NCBI RefSeq assembly: GCF_000158955.1
Contig: NZ_GG657757.1
Location: forward strand, 5,045,949 to 5,109,948
DNA from: Streptomyces viridochromogenes DSM 40736
GTDB taxonomy: Bacteria; Actinomycetota; Actinomycetes; Streptomycetales; Streptomycetaceae
Reading direction: 5' to 3'
DNA: 64,000 bases
Position 1 is the stretch's first letter. The number at the start of each line of letters is the position of its first letter. The notes under the pieces were generated by a model. That model saw only the letters and a program-made list of their open reading frames with translations. It did not search any database and was not told the DNA's origin. Position numbers and translations under genes: made by a program. Positions 18,230 through 26,595 of the stretch are shown here, piece after piece.

Positions 18230-18257
18230 AGGGACCGGCGAGCAGGGACCGGCGAGC
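18230..18257. repeat. Tandem 14-bp duplication between kinase and PPOX gene
   Basis: AGGGACCGGCGAGC occurs twice in direct succession (18230-18243, 18244-18257), immediately after the kinase stop codon and before the convergent PPOX gene stop. Confidence 0.9.
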
Positions 18258-18264
18258 AGCCCCC

Positions 18265-18705
18265 CTAATCCGCGATCCCGCCGTAGGCCACGACCTCGTG
18301 GACCGTCGCCCGCACCAGGTACTCCCCGGGCACCGAGTTGCGGGCCCCGTACCGCTCCGCCCGGGCCTCGCCCATGTAGCGGGCGCCGATGCGGGTGGCC
18401 CAGGGGCGCAACTCGTCGGGGTCCTGGGTGAGCCGCGCCGTGCAGTCGAGCATCACATAGCCGTAGGGCGGTTCCTGGTCGTCGACGCAGAGCGCGAAGC
18501 GGGGGGAGCGCAGCAGTGCCCTGGCCTTGAGCGAGGCGTGCCAGGTCGTGAAGAGGACCTGGACGGTGCCGTCCGGGGCCTCGTCCAGGAGGAACCACAC
18601 CGGGGTGACGTGCGGCCGGCCGTCCTTGCGGTGGGTGGCCAGCTTCGCGGTGCGGGTCCCGGTCAGGACGAAGGACCGCCACTGCTCGTCGGTCATCGTG
18701 TGCAT
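18265..18705 (-). CDS. PPOX-fold (pyridoxamine oxidase-like) F420/FMN protein
   Basis: A 146-residue split beta-barrel protein: TAKLATHRKDGRPHVTPVWFLLD and LFTTWHASLKARALLRSPRFALCVDDQEPPYGYVMLDCTARL match the PPOX-class F420-dependent enzymes of actinobacteria (Rv1155-like). These reduce or bind small cofactors; no substrate can be named. ATG 18705 has AGGGAG about 11 nt upstream; ATG 18696 is an alternative. It converges on the kinase and lies just downstream of the large cluster's first operon, probably marking the edge of that cluster. Confidence 0.88.
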   Translation of the reverse strand: MHTMTDEQWRSFVLTGTRTAKLATHRKDGRPHVTPVWFLLDEAPDGTVQVLFTTWHASLKARALLRSPRFALCVDDQEPPYGYVMLDCTARLTQDPDELRPWATRIGARYMGEARAERYGARNSVPGEYLVRATVHEVVAYGGIAD

Positions 18706-18778
18706 CTGCCGCGCTCCCTGTGGTTCGTGGTCTGTCCCGGCCCCGGCGAGGGCGATCGTGCCGGGGGCCCGGGCGGTG

Positions 18779-20038
18779 TCATGCGGCGACCGGGTCCGCG
18801 ACCGTCACGGGCTCCGCCGCCACACGGAACGCGGTGGCCGTGGCCGCCAGCGCGGTTTCGACCTCCCCGCTGCCGCGGCCGCGGAACCGGAACCGGCCGC
18901 CGACGTGCTCGTAGTAGGCGTCCGCGAGCGGCAGCACCTCGCCCACGTCGAGCAGTGCCTCGGCGTACGGGCCGGGGGTGCGGCCGGACATCGGCGTGAC
19001 CTCCGTGATGCGGCAGGGGCGTGCGGCCGGGGCCGGGATCAGCAGGTAGCCGCCGAACTCGCGGTCCTGCTTGGGCGCGCCGGCCGGCAGGGGCCGGTCC
19101 AGCTGGAGCCGGAAGGCCGTGTGCATCAGGTCGTAGTCGTGCACCTCCCGCCAGACGAAGGCGATCTCGGCGCCGCCGACCCGGGCGCCCACTTCCAGGA
19201 AGCTGACGTGCGGCCGGCCGGCGACCGTGTCGACGAACACCTCCAGGTGGAAGACGGTGGCCTGCCCGGCGAGCGCCCGCAGGCAGCGCACCGCGTAGGC
19301 GCCGATGGCCGCGAGGACGGTCGGGTCGTCCTCCTCCACCGAGCCGAGGAAGCTGCCGGTGCGAAAGCCCAGGCAGGTGTTGACGTACCGGGACGCGGTC
19401 CAGTGCAGCAGGTCCGTGCCGGTGAAGACGCCGTCGACGTGGTAGATCCGGCCCGCCTGGAAGCGCTGGACGAGCAACGGCTCGCCGGTGAACTCCAGGC
19501 GGGGTACGTCCTCGGGGCCGTCGAGCCGTACGACGCCCTCGCTGCAGCTGCCCCGGGTCGGTTTGACCACGAGCGGCCAGCCGTGCTCCCGGCCGAACTC
19601 CACGATGGTCCGCCGGTCCGGCGCGAGCGCGAAGTCGGGCACGTCGAGGCCGGCTTCGGCGACCGCCGTGGCCATCAGGTACTTGTCGCGGAACGGCTCC
19701 AGGAAGGCCGTGCGCGGGCCCGGGCAGTCCCACTCCTCGCGCAGGGCCGCCGCGACCAGCAGGTCGTCCTCCTTGAGCGCCACGATGCCCCGCGGCGGCC
19801 CGAACCGCGCGGCCAGCAGCCGGGCCGCGGCGCGGACGGAGTCCAGGTCGTCGGTGCGGTCGACCAGGACGACGTCGGCGGCGGTCTCCGGGACGGAGGG
19901 CAGTCCGACCTCGGTGCTGACGTAGGTGACGTGGTGGGTCGCGTGGTCCACGTACTCGGCGTAGCGCGCGTAACTCTCGCGCCAGCGGTTGACGACGACG
20001 ATGTGCGGCTTCGTGGAGCCGTCACCCTGGTCCGTCAT
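18779..20038 (-). CDS. ATP-grasp ligase, group 1 (paralogue of the gene at 42937)
   Basis: A 419-residue ATP-grasp ligase: VVVNRWRESYARYAEYVDH at the N-terminus, GIVALKEDDLLVAAALRE, ATP-lysine block GWPLVVKPTRGSCSEGVV, VQRFQAGRIYHVDGVF and metal segment HVSFLEVGARVGGAEIAFVW. It shares long stretches with the frameshifted ligase at 42937-44173 (FRDK, ASRYVNTC, FHLEV, the RVGGAEI and FVWREVH blocks), so the two are paralogues, probably acting on related carboxylates. It is last in a four-gene minus-strand operon and follows the next ATP-grasp by 3 nt. The acyl acceptor and donor are unknown. Confidence 0.92.
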   Translation of the reverse strand: MTDQGDGSTKPHIVVVNRWRESYARYAEYVDHATHHVTYVSTEVGLPSVPETAADVVLVDRTDDLDSVRAAARLLAARFGPPRGIVALKEDDLLVAAALREEWDCPGPRTAFLEPFRDKYLMATAVAEAGLDVPDFALAPDRRTIVEFGREHGWPLVVKPTRGSCSEGVVRLDGPEDVPRLEFTGEPLLVQRFQAGRIYHVDGVFTGTDLLHWTASRYVNTCLGFRTGSFLGSVEEDDPTVLAAIGAYAVRCLRALAGQATVFHLEVFVDTVAGRPHVSFLEVGARVGGAEIAFVWREVHDYDLMHTAFRLQLDRPLPAGAPKQDREFGGYLLIPAPAARPCRITEVTPMSGRTPGPYAEALLDVGEVLPLADAYYEHVGGRFRFRGRGSGEVETALAATATAFRVAAEPVTVADPVAA

Positions 20039-20041
20039 GGC

Positions 20042-21298
20042 TCACTCCTCCCCGGCGAGCTCGTACATGCCCTCGCCGTCGAGGTAGTGGATGGTGCCGA
20101 TGTCGCGCATCACGACCTCCTGCATCTCGTGGAAGAGCCGCACGAAGCCGACGTAGGTCAGGTCGTCGGTGGTGGGGACGAGCCGGCCGCCGGCGGGGAC
20201 GAACTGGGAGAAGTCGTAGAAGCTCTCGAGCTTCTTGATCTCCTCGATGTGGCGGAGTCCGGCGAGCTGCCCGGTCGTCGGCGAGACCAGGCCGACGGAG
20301 GCGAAGTGCTGCTTGATCGTGTAGTCCTGCTCGTAGCGCTCGTGGAAGCGCTCGGGGCGGACGTAGGCGTCGACGGCCCAGTCGAAGGGGGACTCGCCGG
20401 TGGCGAGGCGGACGTAGTACGGCAGGTCGCCGCCGCAGATGCGGGCGCCCATCTCGATCAGCACCGGCCCCTCGGGGGTGAGCTTCAGCTCGATGTGGGC
20501 GGGGCCGTGCCGCACGCCGAGGGCGTCCAGCACGCTGAGCGCGTAGGGGACGAGCTGGTCCTGGGCGTCGCCGCGCCGGGGCAGCAGGTGCACGGAGTTG
20601 CTGATGTCGTGCACGCCGTTCACGGAGAGGCGGGACGTGGCGATGATGTCCGTGACGTGGTGGCGGCCGTCCCGGCTGACGGTGTTGACCATGTACTCGC
20701 CGCCGAAGAGGTACTCCTGGGCGACGACGCCCTCGTTGATCCGGGAGAACAGGTTGTCGGCGCCGGTGAGTTCGCGGAACGCGGCGGCGCTGTCCTCGGG
20801 GGTGTCGCAGAACCGGATGCCGTCGTTGCCGGCGCTGGAGAGGGGCTTGACGACGACCCGGCCGCCGTGTTCGCGGTGCCAGGCCTCCAGTTCGTCGGCG
20901 CTGGTGGCGCGCAGCTGACGGGCGCCGCGCAGACCCGCCGCCTTGATCGTCTCGATCATCGTGAACTTGTCGCGGCGTGCCGCGCTGAGGGCGGTGCCGT
21001 TGGTGGGCAGGCCCAGCGCCTCGCTGAGCCGGTCGGCGAACGGGACGCCGAACTCGTGGCCGGCCATGACGGCGACCGGCTCGTAGGCGCTCACCGCGCG
21101 CAGCGTCTCCTCGAAGTCCCCGGTGTGGAGGATGTTGTCCTCGTAGAGGGACAGGTCGAGCCCGGAGGCGAGGATCTCCGGCTGGTCGGGTGAGCTCTGC
21201 ACACGCACGCACGCGTAACCGGCCTTGCGGAACTCCGGCGGGTAGAACCGTGCCGTGCCGAACGCGTCGACGAGGACGACGTGACCCTTGGTGCTCAT
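20042..21298 (-). CDS. ATP-grasp ligase, group 2
   Basis: A 418-residue ligase with GHVVLVDAFGTARFYPPEFRKAGY, SAARRDKFTMIETIKAAGL, GGRVVVKPLSSAGNDGIRF, AQEYLFGGEYMVNTVS and the metal-binding HIELKLTPEGPVLIEMGARICGGD. This layout matches L-amino-acid and dipeptide ligases of the ATP-grasp superfamily (BacD/DdaF-like, family knowledge). The C-terminal 80 residues (TGQLAGLRHIEEIKKLESFYDF) form the lid-side domain. It lies 75 nt downstream of the MFS gene and 3 nt upstream of another ligase, so the two probably act in consecutive couplings. Confidence 0.92.
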   Translation of the reverse strand: MSTKGHVVLVDAFGTARFYPPEFRKAGYACVRVQSSPDQPEILASGLDLSLYEDNILHTGDFEETLRAVSAYEPVAVMAGHEFGVPFADRLSEALGLPTNGTALSAARRDKFTMIETIKAAGLRGARQLRATSADELEAWHREHGGRVVVKPLSSAGNDGIRFCDTPEDSAAAFRELTGADNLFSRINEGVVAQEYLFGGEYMVNTVSRDGRHHVTDIIATSRLSVNGVHDISNSVHLLPRRGDAQDQLVPYALSVLDALGVRHGPAHIELKLTPEGPVLIEMGARICGGDLPYYVRLATGESPFDWAVDAYVRPERFHERYEQDYTIKQHFASVGLVSPTTGQLAGLRHIEEIKKLESFYDFSQFVPAGGRLVPTTDDLTYVGFVRLFHEMQEVVMRDIGTIHYLDGEGMYELAGEE

Positions 21299-21373
21299 CC
21301 ACTGCTCCTTGTTGCGTCAGGGGGTTGTGAAGTCGGGGCGGGGTGGCCGGGGCGGCGCGGTGGCCGCCCCGGG

Positions 21374-22606
21374 TCACGCCTTCGCGTCGGCCAGGGCCCG
21401 GTCCGGCTCCGGCGGCGCGGCGGTCTCGGCCCGGCGGCCCAGCCAGGTCGTGCCGAGGAGGGCGAGCGTGGACAGGGCGGCACCGGCCAGGCCGATCACC
21501 ACGAAGGCCCAGCGCGGGCCCGCCGAGTCCTGGACCGCGCCGGACACCGCGGGCCCGACGCTGTTGCCGACGGTGAGGGCGGCGCTGTAGCAGCCCATGA
21601 CCACTCCGCGCGCCCCCTCCGGGGCGAGGGCGCTGGCCGCGCTGCCGGTGGAGGCGAACGCGGGTGAGCACAGGGCCGCCGGCAGCGCCATGGCCAGGCA
21701 GAGCAGCCACCACTGGCCCGTCGCGAAGCCGCCGACGACGGTGGTGAGACCCACCAGACCGGCGATGACGGCGAAGCCGGGCGGCCGTTTGACGGTGCCG
21801 TAGACGAGGGCGCCGATCAGCGAGCAGAACCCGCAGACGGTCAGCACCACGCCGGAGAACCCGAGTTGGCCGGACTCGCGCAGACCGCCGACGATGGCCG
21901 TCTCGTAACCGGCGGTGGCCAGGGTGGTGGCCGTGGTCGCCATGAGTACGGGCACCAGGGCCGGTGTGAACCAGTCCCGGAACGTCGGCTTCGGCGCCGG
22001 GGTGTCGGTGCCGGAGTCCGGGGTGGTCGCCCGGACCGCGGGGTCGAGCAGGGCGAGCCCGAGCCCGGCGAGGCTGACGATGACGCCGAGTCCGCGCATG
22101 GAGGCGGTGCTGGAGACGGCGGTGGCGACGGTGACACCGAGGGCGGGGCCCACCATGTACGAGATGTTCGACGTCATGGCGTCCAGGGCGAAGGCCGCGT
22201 TGCGGTCCTCGGCCGGGACCGCGACGGCCAGCCGCAGCCGCACCAGGGCGAAGCCGGGCAGGTTGAGCAGGCCGACCGCGACCGCGCCGGCCACCAGCCC
22301 CTCGTAGGGCAGCAGCGGTCCGAAGCCCCAGAACAGCAGTTGCGCGGCGACCGAGGCGAGCAGGACCGGGCGGGCTCCGTAGCGGTCCATCATGCGGCCC
22401 TGGAGGGGGCCGCCGATGCCGACGCCGACCGTCCAGGCCGTGATGACCAGGCCGGCGGCGCCGAACCCGCGGTCCAGACCGAGGACGACCGCGAGGTTGA
22501 GGACCACGGGGATCGCCACCACGGCGATCTTGGAGAACAGGCCCAGGAGCATCAGCGGACCGATGCCCGGCAGAGCCAGCACCTTTCGATACATTTTCAT
22601 GTTCAT
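21374..22606 (-). CDS. MFS transporter of the ATP-grasp operon
   Basis: A 410-residue carrier with about 12 transmembrane helices (LALPGIGPLMLLGLFSKIAVVAIPVVLNLAVVLGL at the start). An Asp/Arg loop GRMMDRYGARPVLL after helix 2 is the classic MFS motif A region. It belongs to the drug-efflux type. It starts 1 nt after the stop of the group 4 ATP-grasp and lies between two ligase genes, so it is the probable exporter or resistance pump for the product (inference). Several Met codons near the start (MNMKMYRK) make the exact first residue uncertain. Confidence 0.9.
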   Translation of the reverse strand: MNMKMYRKVLALPGIGPLMLLGLFSKIAVVAIPVVLNLAVVLGLDRGFGAAGLVITAWTVGVGIGGPLQGRMMDRYGARPVLLASVAAQLLFWGFGPLLPYEGLVAGAVAVGLLNLPGFALVRLRLAVAVPAEDRNAAFALDAMTSNISYMVGPALGVTVATAVSSTASMRGLGVIVSLAGLGLALLDPAVRATTPDSGTDTPAPKPTFRDWFTPALVPVLMATTATTLATAGYETAIVGGLRESGQLGFSGVVLTVCGFCSLIGALVYGTVKRPPGFAVIAGLVGLTTVVGGFATGQWWLLCLAMALPAALCSPAFASTGSAASALAPEGARGVVMGCYSAALTVGNSVGPAVSGAVQDSAGPRWAFVVIGLAGAALSTLALLGTTWLGRRAETAAPPEPDRALADAKA

Positions 22607-22607
22607 G

Positions 22608-23891
22608 TCACTGAACCGGTTCCCTCAGGTCGGGTACGTCGGCTCCGACGGCCCGCGCGATCTGCGGCAGGAACGCCTCGTCGGTGAACCGGTGCCGCTC
22701 CCACAACGAGGCCAGCTTCGCGGGAAGTCCGGGCCGGTCGTCCAGCGCGCAGGTGATGATGATGTTGGGATGCCGCGCGCCGTCGATGGTGAGCGTCTGG
22801 GTGCGCACGACGTCCAGTTCTCGCGTGGCGTCCCGGACGAACTCCGGTGTCGGGTCGTGGATCGGGAACTGCAGGCACACCTGGCGCACCGGAGCCACCG
22901 CCGGCACCTCGGGCGCGGGCCAGCTGCCGTCCAGGATCGACAGCAGACAGTCGTAGGTGTTGAAACCCGAGGCGGCGATGCACGGCGTGGTCGTGCCGGT
23001 GACCCGCGGGTTGATCTCCAGGATCTGGTAGCGCCCGTCCTCGTAGATCATGTCGATCCCGATGGCGCCCTCCAACTCCAGCCCGCGGCACAGCGCCTGG
23101 AGTTTCTCGGCCACCGGTGCGAACGCCGCGTCGTGCTCGGGGCGCGGGGCCGCGTAGCGCAGCCGGCCGAAGTTGAACACCGGTCCCGCCTCGGCGGGGC
23201 CCTGCCACACCTTGGGCTGCACCACGTAGGTGCCGCGGGCGCCCACGACTTCCACGGAGCAGATCTCACCGGAGACGCACTGTTCAAGAATGAAATTGCC
23301 GTCGTGCGGCCGGGACAGATGCTCGTGGAGTTCACTCTCGCCCGATATCGCCACCATGCCGGCGCCCATGCAGTCCCACAGCGGCTTGCTGATCAACGGA
23401 TAACCGAGATCTGACGCCTGCATCAGAATGGATTCGACATAGGCGGGGATAAGCAGTCCACGGCCGGCCAGCACATCGCTGTCGACGAGGACGCCGCCGG
23501 GTATGTCGAACCGGTACTCCTTCAACAGGCCCTTCGACTCCCACTTGTTGGAGCCGACGTGCACGGCCGCCAGACTGTGGCCGACCATGGGAATGCCGAC
23601 GGGTTCGAGGATCCGTTTCACCACCGCGTCACGCAGGGCGTTCTCGTCCGCGATGGACAACGAGACGACTCCGTCGGCGGACCAGTCGATGACCTTCTTG
23701 GCAAGTTCCGCAGGGGTGATGTCCGCGGGCACCTTCTGTGCCGTGCCCGGGAAGTCGTCCGGTCCGCAATCGCCGTCCGTATAAAAGAGTCTTGCTTCGA
23801 TTCCCTCCCGTTCGAGCCTCGCCTCAAGGCTTTTGAGATAAGGCTTGGTCTGCTGAATCTCGATGGATCGCAGAAAAGCGATTCGGCGCAT
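22608..23891 (-). CDS. ATP-grasp ligase, carbamoyl-phosphate-synthase-like (group 4)
   Basis: A 427-residue ligase with IAFLRSIEIQQTKPYLKSLEARLEREG, a Lys block YPLISKPLWDCMGAGMVA, FILEQCVSGEICSVEVVG and metal segment IGIDMIYEDGRYQILEINPRVTGTTTP. The INPR and G-rich end resembles the carbamoyl-phosphate-synthase large-chain type of ATP-grasp domain used by many stand-alone ligases. ATG 23891 has GAAAGGGTG 4-5 nt upstream. It is the first gene of the minus operon (ligase, MFS, ligase, ligase) and is divergent from the regulator gene by 140 nt. Confidence 0.92.
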   Translation of the reverse strand: MRRIAFLRSIEIQQTKPYLKSLEARLEREGIEARLFYTDGDCGPDDFPGTAQKVPADITPAELAKKVIDWSADGVVSLSIADENALRDAVVKRILEPVGIPMVGHSLAAVHVGSNKWESKGLLKEYRFDIPGGVLVDSDVLAGRGLLIPAYVESILMQASDLGYPLISKPLWDCMGAGMVAISGESELHEHLSRPHDGNFILEQCVSGEICSVEVVGARGTYVVQPKVWQGPAEAGPVFNFGRLRYAAPRPEHDAAFAPVAEKLQALCRGLELEGAIGIDMIYEDGRYQILEINPRVTGTTTPCIAASGFNTYDCLLSILDGSWPAPEVPAVAPVRQVCLQFPIHDPTPEFVRDATRELDVVRTQTLTIDGARHPNIIITCALDDRPGLPAKLASLWERHRFTDEAFLPQIARAVGADVPDLREPVQ

Positions 23892-24031
23892 TCGTCACCC
23901 TTTCGGGGAGCCATAGCCACACAGCCATACCGATTCGTGCAGCGCGATACGAGAAGTCTGGCAGCGTTCCCGCGCCGAACAGAGAGATAATCGGTGGCCC
24001 AAGGTGGCCTGACCGGAAGAGGAAGCCGACG

Positions 24032-25138
24032 ATGGAGCGTTCGGGAGCACAGCAGCGGGAACCGGAAGGCGCGCTCCGACCGGGCTCGCTTCTTCTCTAC
24101 GAGTGGACCCTGCGCCATGGCGCGCTTCGCGATCCCGGCCGGGCTGCCGCGGAACTCGGTCTCGCCGAGAGGGAGTTGAGCATAGCCCTCGACGACCTGT
24201 CCCGGCTCGGCCTGGTGCACCGGGCCGGCGAGGACGAGGTGTGGACGCCGGTGGACCCCACGGTCGCGGAGGTCACCGCCCGGGCTCCGCTGGAGCGCGA
24301 GATACGGGAACGGCAACTGGAGTTGAGCCGGCTGCACGCCCGGCTCCGCCCGGTGGCCGCGCTCTACGCCGAGCACTCCCGTAGCGAGCGCCGGGCCGAG
24401 CGGCTCCGGCAGGTGGACAGCGCCGCCGACGTGCGGCGGGAGCTGTCGGCGATGACCCGGATGTGCACCGAGGAGATGGTCAGCATCCAGCCCGGCGGCG
24501 GCCGCAACCCGAACACGCTGCACGGGATCGTCGAGGAGAGTGTCGCGATGCTGGAGCGGGGGGTGCGGGTGCGCACGCTGTACCAGCACACGGCCCGGGC
24601 GAGCCTCGCGACGCAGACGTATGTGCGGGCCGTGTCGGCGGCAGGCGCGCGGATCCGCACCACCGCCGAGGTGTTCGACCGGGTGATCATCTTCGACCGG
24701 GAGACCGCGTTCGTACCCCAGTCGCGCGTCGAGGGGCGCCCCCAGGGCGCGTCGATCGTCACCGACCCGACCGTGGTGGGGTTCCTGTACCGGATGTTCG
24801 AGACGCTGTGGCGGTCGGGCCGGCCCTTCGACCTCGACGAGGTGATCGCCGGGCGGCTCACCGAGCAGGACGAGAGCGCCCAGGACCGGCTGGCCGCCGA
24901 CGATCTGAGGCTGGCCATCCTGCGGCTGATGGCGGCCGGGCTCAAGGACGACGTGATCGCCCGGCGCCTCGGCATGGCCCCGCGCACCCTGCGCCGGCAT
25001 CTGCGGGACATCACCGGTGAACTCCGCGCGGAGAGCAGGTTCCAGGCCGGCTACCGGGCCTGGCGACTGGGCCTGCCGCTGGAGGACGAAGCCGGGGAAC
25101 CGGAACCCGCGGACGGGACTCTTCCTGAACCGGAGTGA
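24032..25138 (+). CDS. HTH transcriptional regulator (first of a pair)
   Basis: A 368-residue cytoplasmic regulator. The N-terminal winged helix reads GSLLLYEWTLRHGALRDPGRAAAELGLAERELSIALDDLSRLGLVHR (TrmB-like). A charged coiled stretch (EREIRERQLELSRLHARLRP) follows, then a middle domain (EMVSIQPGGGRN ... LYQHTARASLATQTYVRAVSAAGARIRT ... FDRVIIFDRETAFVP). The C-terminal LuxR-type HTH is ILRLMAAGLKDDVIARRLGMAPRTLRRHLRDI. A GAGGAAG lies upstream of ATG 24032. It shares the middle and C-terminal domains with the next gene. It is divergent from the first ligase operon and is the likely pathway-specific regulator. Confidence 0.88.
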   Translation: MERSGAQQREPEGALRPGSLLLYEWTLRHGALRDPGRAAAELGLAERELSIALDDLSRLGLVHRAGEDEVWTPVDPTVAEVTARAPLEREIRERQLELSRLHARLRPVAALYAEHSRSERRAERLRQVDSAADVRRELSAMTRMCTEEMVSIQPGGGRNPNTLHGIVEESVAMLERGVRVRTLYQHTARASLATQTYVRAVSAAGARIRTTAEVFDRVIIFDRETAFVPQSRVEGRPQGASIVTDPTVVGFLYRMFETLWRSGRPFDLDEVIAGRLTEQDESAQDRLAADDLRLAILRLMAAGLKDDVIARRLGMAPRTLRRHLRDITGELRAESRFQAGYRAWRLGLPLEDEAGEPEPADGTLPEPE

Positions 25139-25190
25139 CACAAAAGCGGCGCGTCCGCAGGAATATTGCCTGGACATTACGCTCTGCGAT

Positions 25191-25206
25191 TGTCCGCGCG
25201 CGGACA
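25191..25206. promoter_or_regulatory. 16-bp perfect palindrome, candidate operator
   Basis: TGTCCGCGCGCGGACA is a perfect inverted repeat 12 nt upstream of a TACACT hexamer (25219-25224) that looks like a -10 element for the second regulator gene. The position suits binding by one of the two neighbouring HTH proteins (inference). Confidence 0.45.
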
Positions 25207-25269
25207 GGTGGGAAAGGCTACACTCCAGCGGGTTTGCGACTGACCGACCTCACTGCGGGGGAGTTGGCG

Positions 25270-26304
25270 ATGAGTCCAGCGAAGTCTGGGGTCCCGATAC
25301 CCAGCACGAAAGCGCGCTCGACGTATGTCGAGCTACTGCGGAAGGAATGGCAGGGCCAGTCACGAGGCAATAGCGAAACGATTCGTCGGGATGATTGCGA
25401 CCTCGACGAGGGCACGCTCGGCGAGCTCCTGGCGATGGGCATGGTCAGTCAGGACACCGCCACGCCCGACCGGCTGAGCGTCGTCGACCCCGGGGTCGTG
25501 GAGGCCCGGCTCGGTGCCCTGTTGCGGTCCACCGCCCTCACCATGCTGGACGAGGCGCGCAACCTCACGGACCTGCTGCAACCGCTGATCGCCGAGTCGC
25601 GCACGGGTCCGCGGCCGCAGGACGGTGAACCCATCGTCCGGATCGAGGGCAAGGCCGCGATCAGCGCCATCGTCAACGAGTCGGTGCAGCAGGCCACCAA
25701 GGAGCTGTTCACCGCGCAGCCCGGCGGCGGGCGGCCCAAGGACACGCTGGAGAAGGTGCGGATGCAGACGGCCGAGCTGCTCGGCCGGGGTGTGGAGGTC
25801 CGCACGCTGTACCAGCACACGGCCTGGCACGACAGCCCGACCCGCCAGTACGTGGCCGACATGACCGCCCTCGGTGCCCAGGTGCGCACCATGGACGAGC
25901 TGTTCGACCGGCTCATCGTCATCGACCGCAGCCTGGCGTTCATCCCCGCCGACAACGAACGCGACCAGGCCGTGATCATCCGGGAGCCCGCCGTCGTACG
26001 GTTCCTGGTGGGCGTGTTCGAGCGGAACTGGCTGCGGGCGAAGCCGTTCGAGGGCTCCCGGACGCCCAACGAGTCCAGCCACATCAGCGGTGTGCTGCGG
26101 GAGACCATCATCCGCTGCCTGATCAACGGCGACAGCGACTCCGCGATCGCCAAGCGGATCGGGCTGAGCACCCGCGCCTACGCCACGCACCTGGCCAAAC
26201 TGAAGTCCGAACTGAAGGCGGACACACGGTTCCAGCTGGGCTACGAGCTGGGCATGCTGGCGGCCCGGGAGGCCGCGGAGGCGGGAGACATGGCGGAGCT
26301 CTGA
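25270..26304 (+). CDS. HTH transcriptional regulator (second of the pair)
   Basis: A 344-residue paralogue of the preceding gene. Shared blocks are TAQPGGGRPKDTLEK, LYQHTAWHDSPTRQYV, MTALGAQVRT, LFDRLIVIDRSLAFIP and the C-terminal HTH (NGDSDSAIAKRIGLSTRAYATHLAKLKSEL). Unlike its neighbour it has a short, less clear N-terminal domain. The longest frame opens at 25135, but ATG 25270 has GGGGGAG 6 nt upstream and sits behind a TACACT -10-like box, so I chose it. The gene ends before a strong hairpin. Confidence 0.85.
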   Translation: MSPAKSGVPIPSTKARSTYVELLRKEWQGQSRGNSETIRRDDCDLDEGTLGELLAMGMVSQDTATPDRLSVVDPGVVEARLGALLRSTALTMLDEARNLTDLLQPLIAESRTGPRPQDGEPIVRIEGKAAISAIVNESVQQATKELFTAQPGGGRPKDTLEKVRMQTAELLGRGVEVRTLYQHTAWHDSPTRQYVADMTALGAQVRTMDELFDRLIVIDRSLAFIPADNERDQAVIIREPAVVRFLVGVFERNWLRAKPFEGSRTPNESSHISGVLRETIIRCLINGDSDSAIAKRIGLSTRAYATHLAKLKSELKADTRFQLGYELGMLAAREAAEAGDMAEL

Positions 26305-26392
26305 CCGCACCCGGGGCCGCGCGGCGGTGAGCCCGCCGGCCGGCCTCGGGACGGGCGGGAGTCCGTGAACACCCCTTGAGGCGGAAAACGCG

Positions 26393-26427
26393 GCAGGGCC
26401 GCGAGCGGGGGATGCTCGCGGCCCTGC
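26393..26427 (+). terminator. Terminator hairpin after the regulator pair
   Basis: GCAGGGCCGCGAGC (26393-26406) pairs perfectly over 14 bp with 26414-26427 around a 7-nt GGGGGAT loop. It lies about 90 nt past the regulator stop and converges on the permease gene. There is no U-tract, as is usual in Streptomyces. Confidence 0.75.
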
Positions 26428-26518
26428 GGGTTCGGTGTGCCGGTGTTCGGTTGTCTGGTCGGTGCTGGCCGGTCCGGCCGCTGGCATGCGGTGGTGGGTC
26501 GGTTGGCCGGTGGCGGTC

Positions 26519-26595
26519 GGCGGTGGTCTGCGGTCGGTCAGACGGTGGCGGTCCGCGGTGGGTCGGCGGTGGTGTGCGGTCGGTCAGACGGCGGT
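26519..26595. repeat. Duplicated 3'-end segment of the permease gene
   Basis: The segment CGGCGGTGGTNTGCGGTCGG followed by TCAGACGG occurs at about 26519-26546 and again at about 26568-26595; the second copy contains the permease stop codon (TCA at 26584-26586 on this strand) and the first a matching TCA. The region around it (26430-26583) is G/T-rich low-complexity sequence with no gene. Confidence 0.7.

Noticed and set aside
18527..21193. 888-codon plus-strand frame across the ATP-grasp genes
   Set aside because: No RBS or family motifs and an Ala/Gly/Val/Asp composition typical of antisense frames; the minus-strand ligases have clear motifs.
22608..23891. Carbamoyl-phosphate synthase large subunit
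   Set aside because: It is a single 427-residue ATP-grasp unit without the second half or the allosteric domain; a stand-alone ligase fits better.
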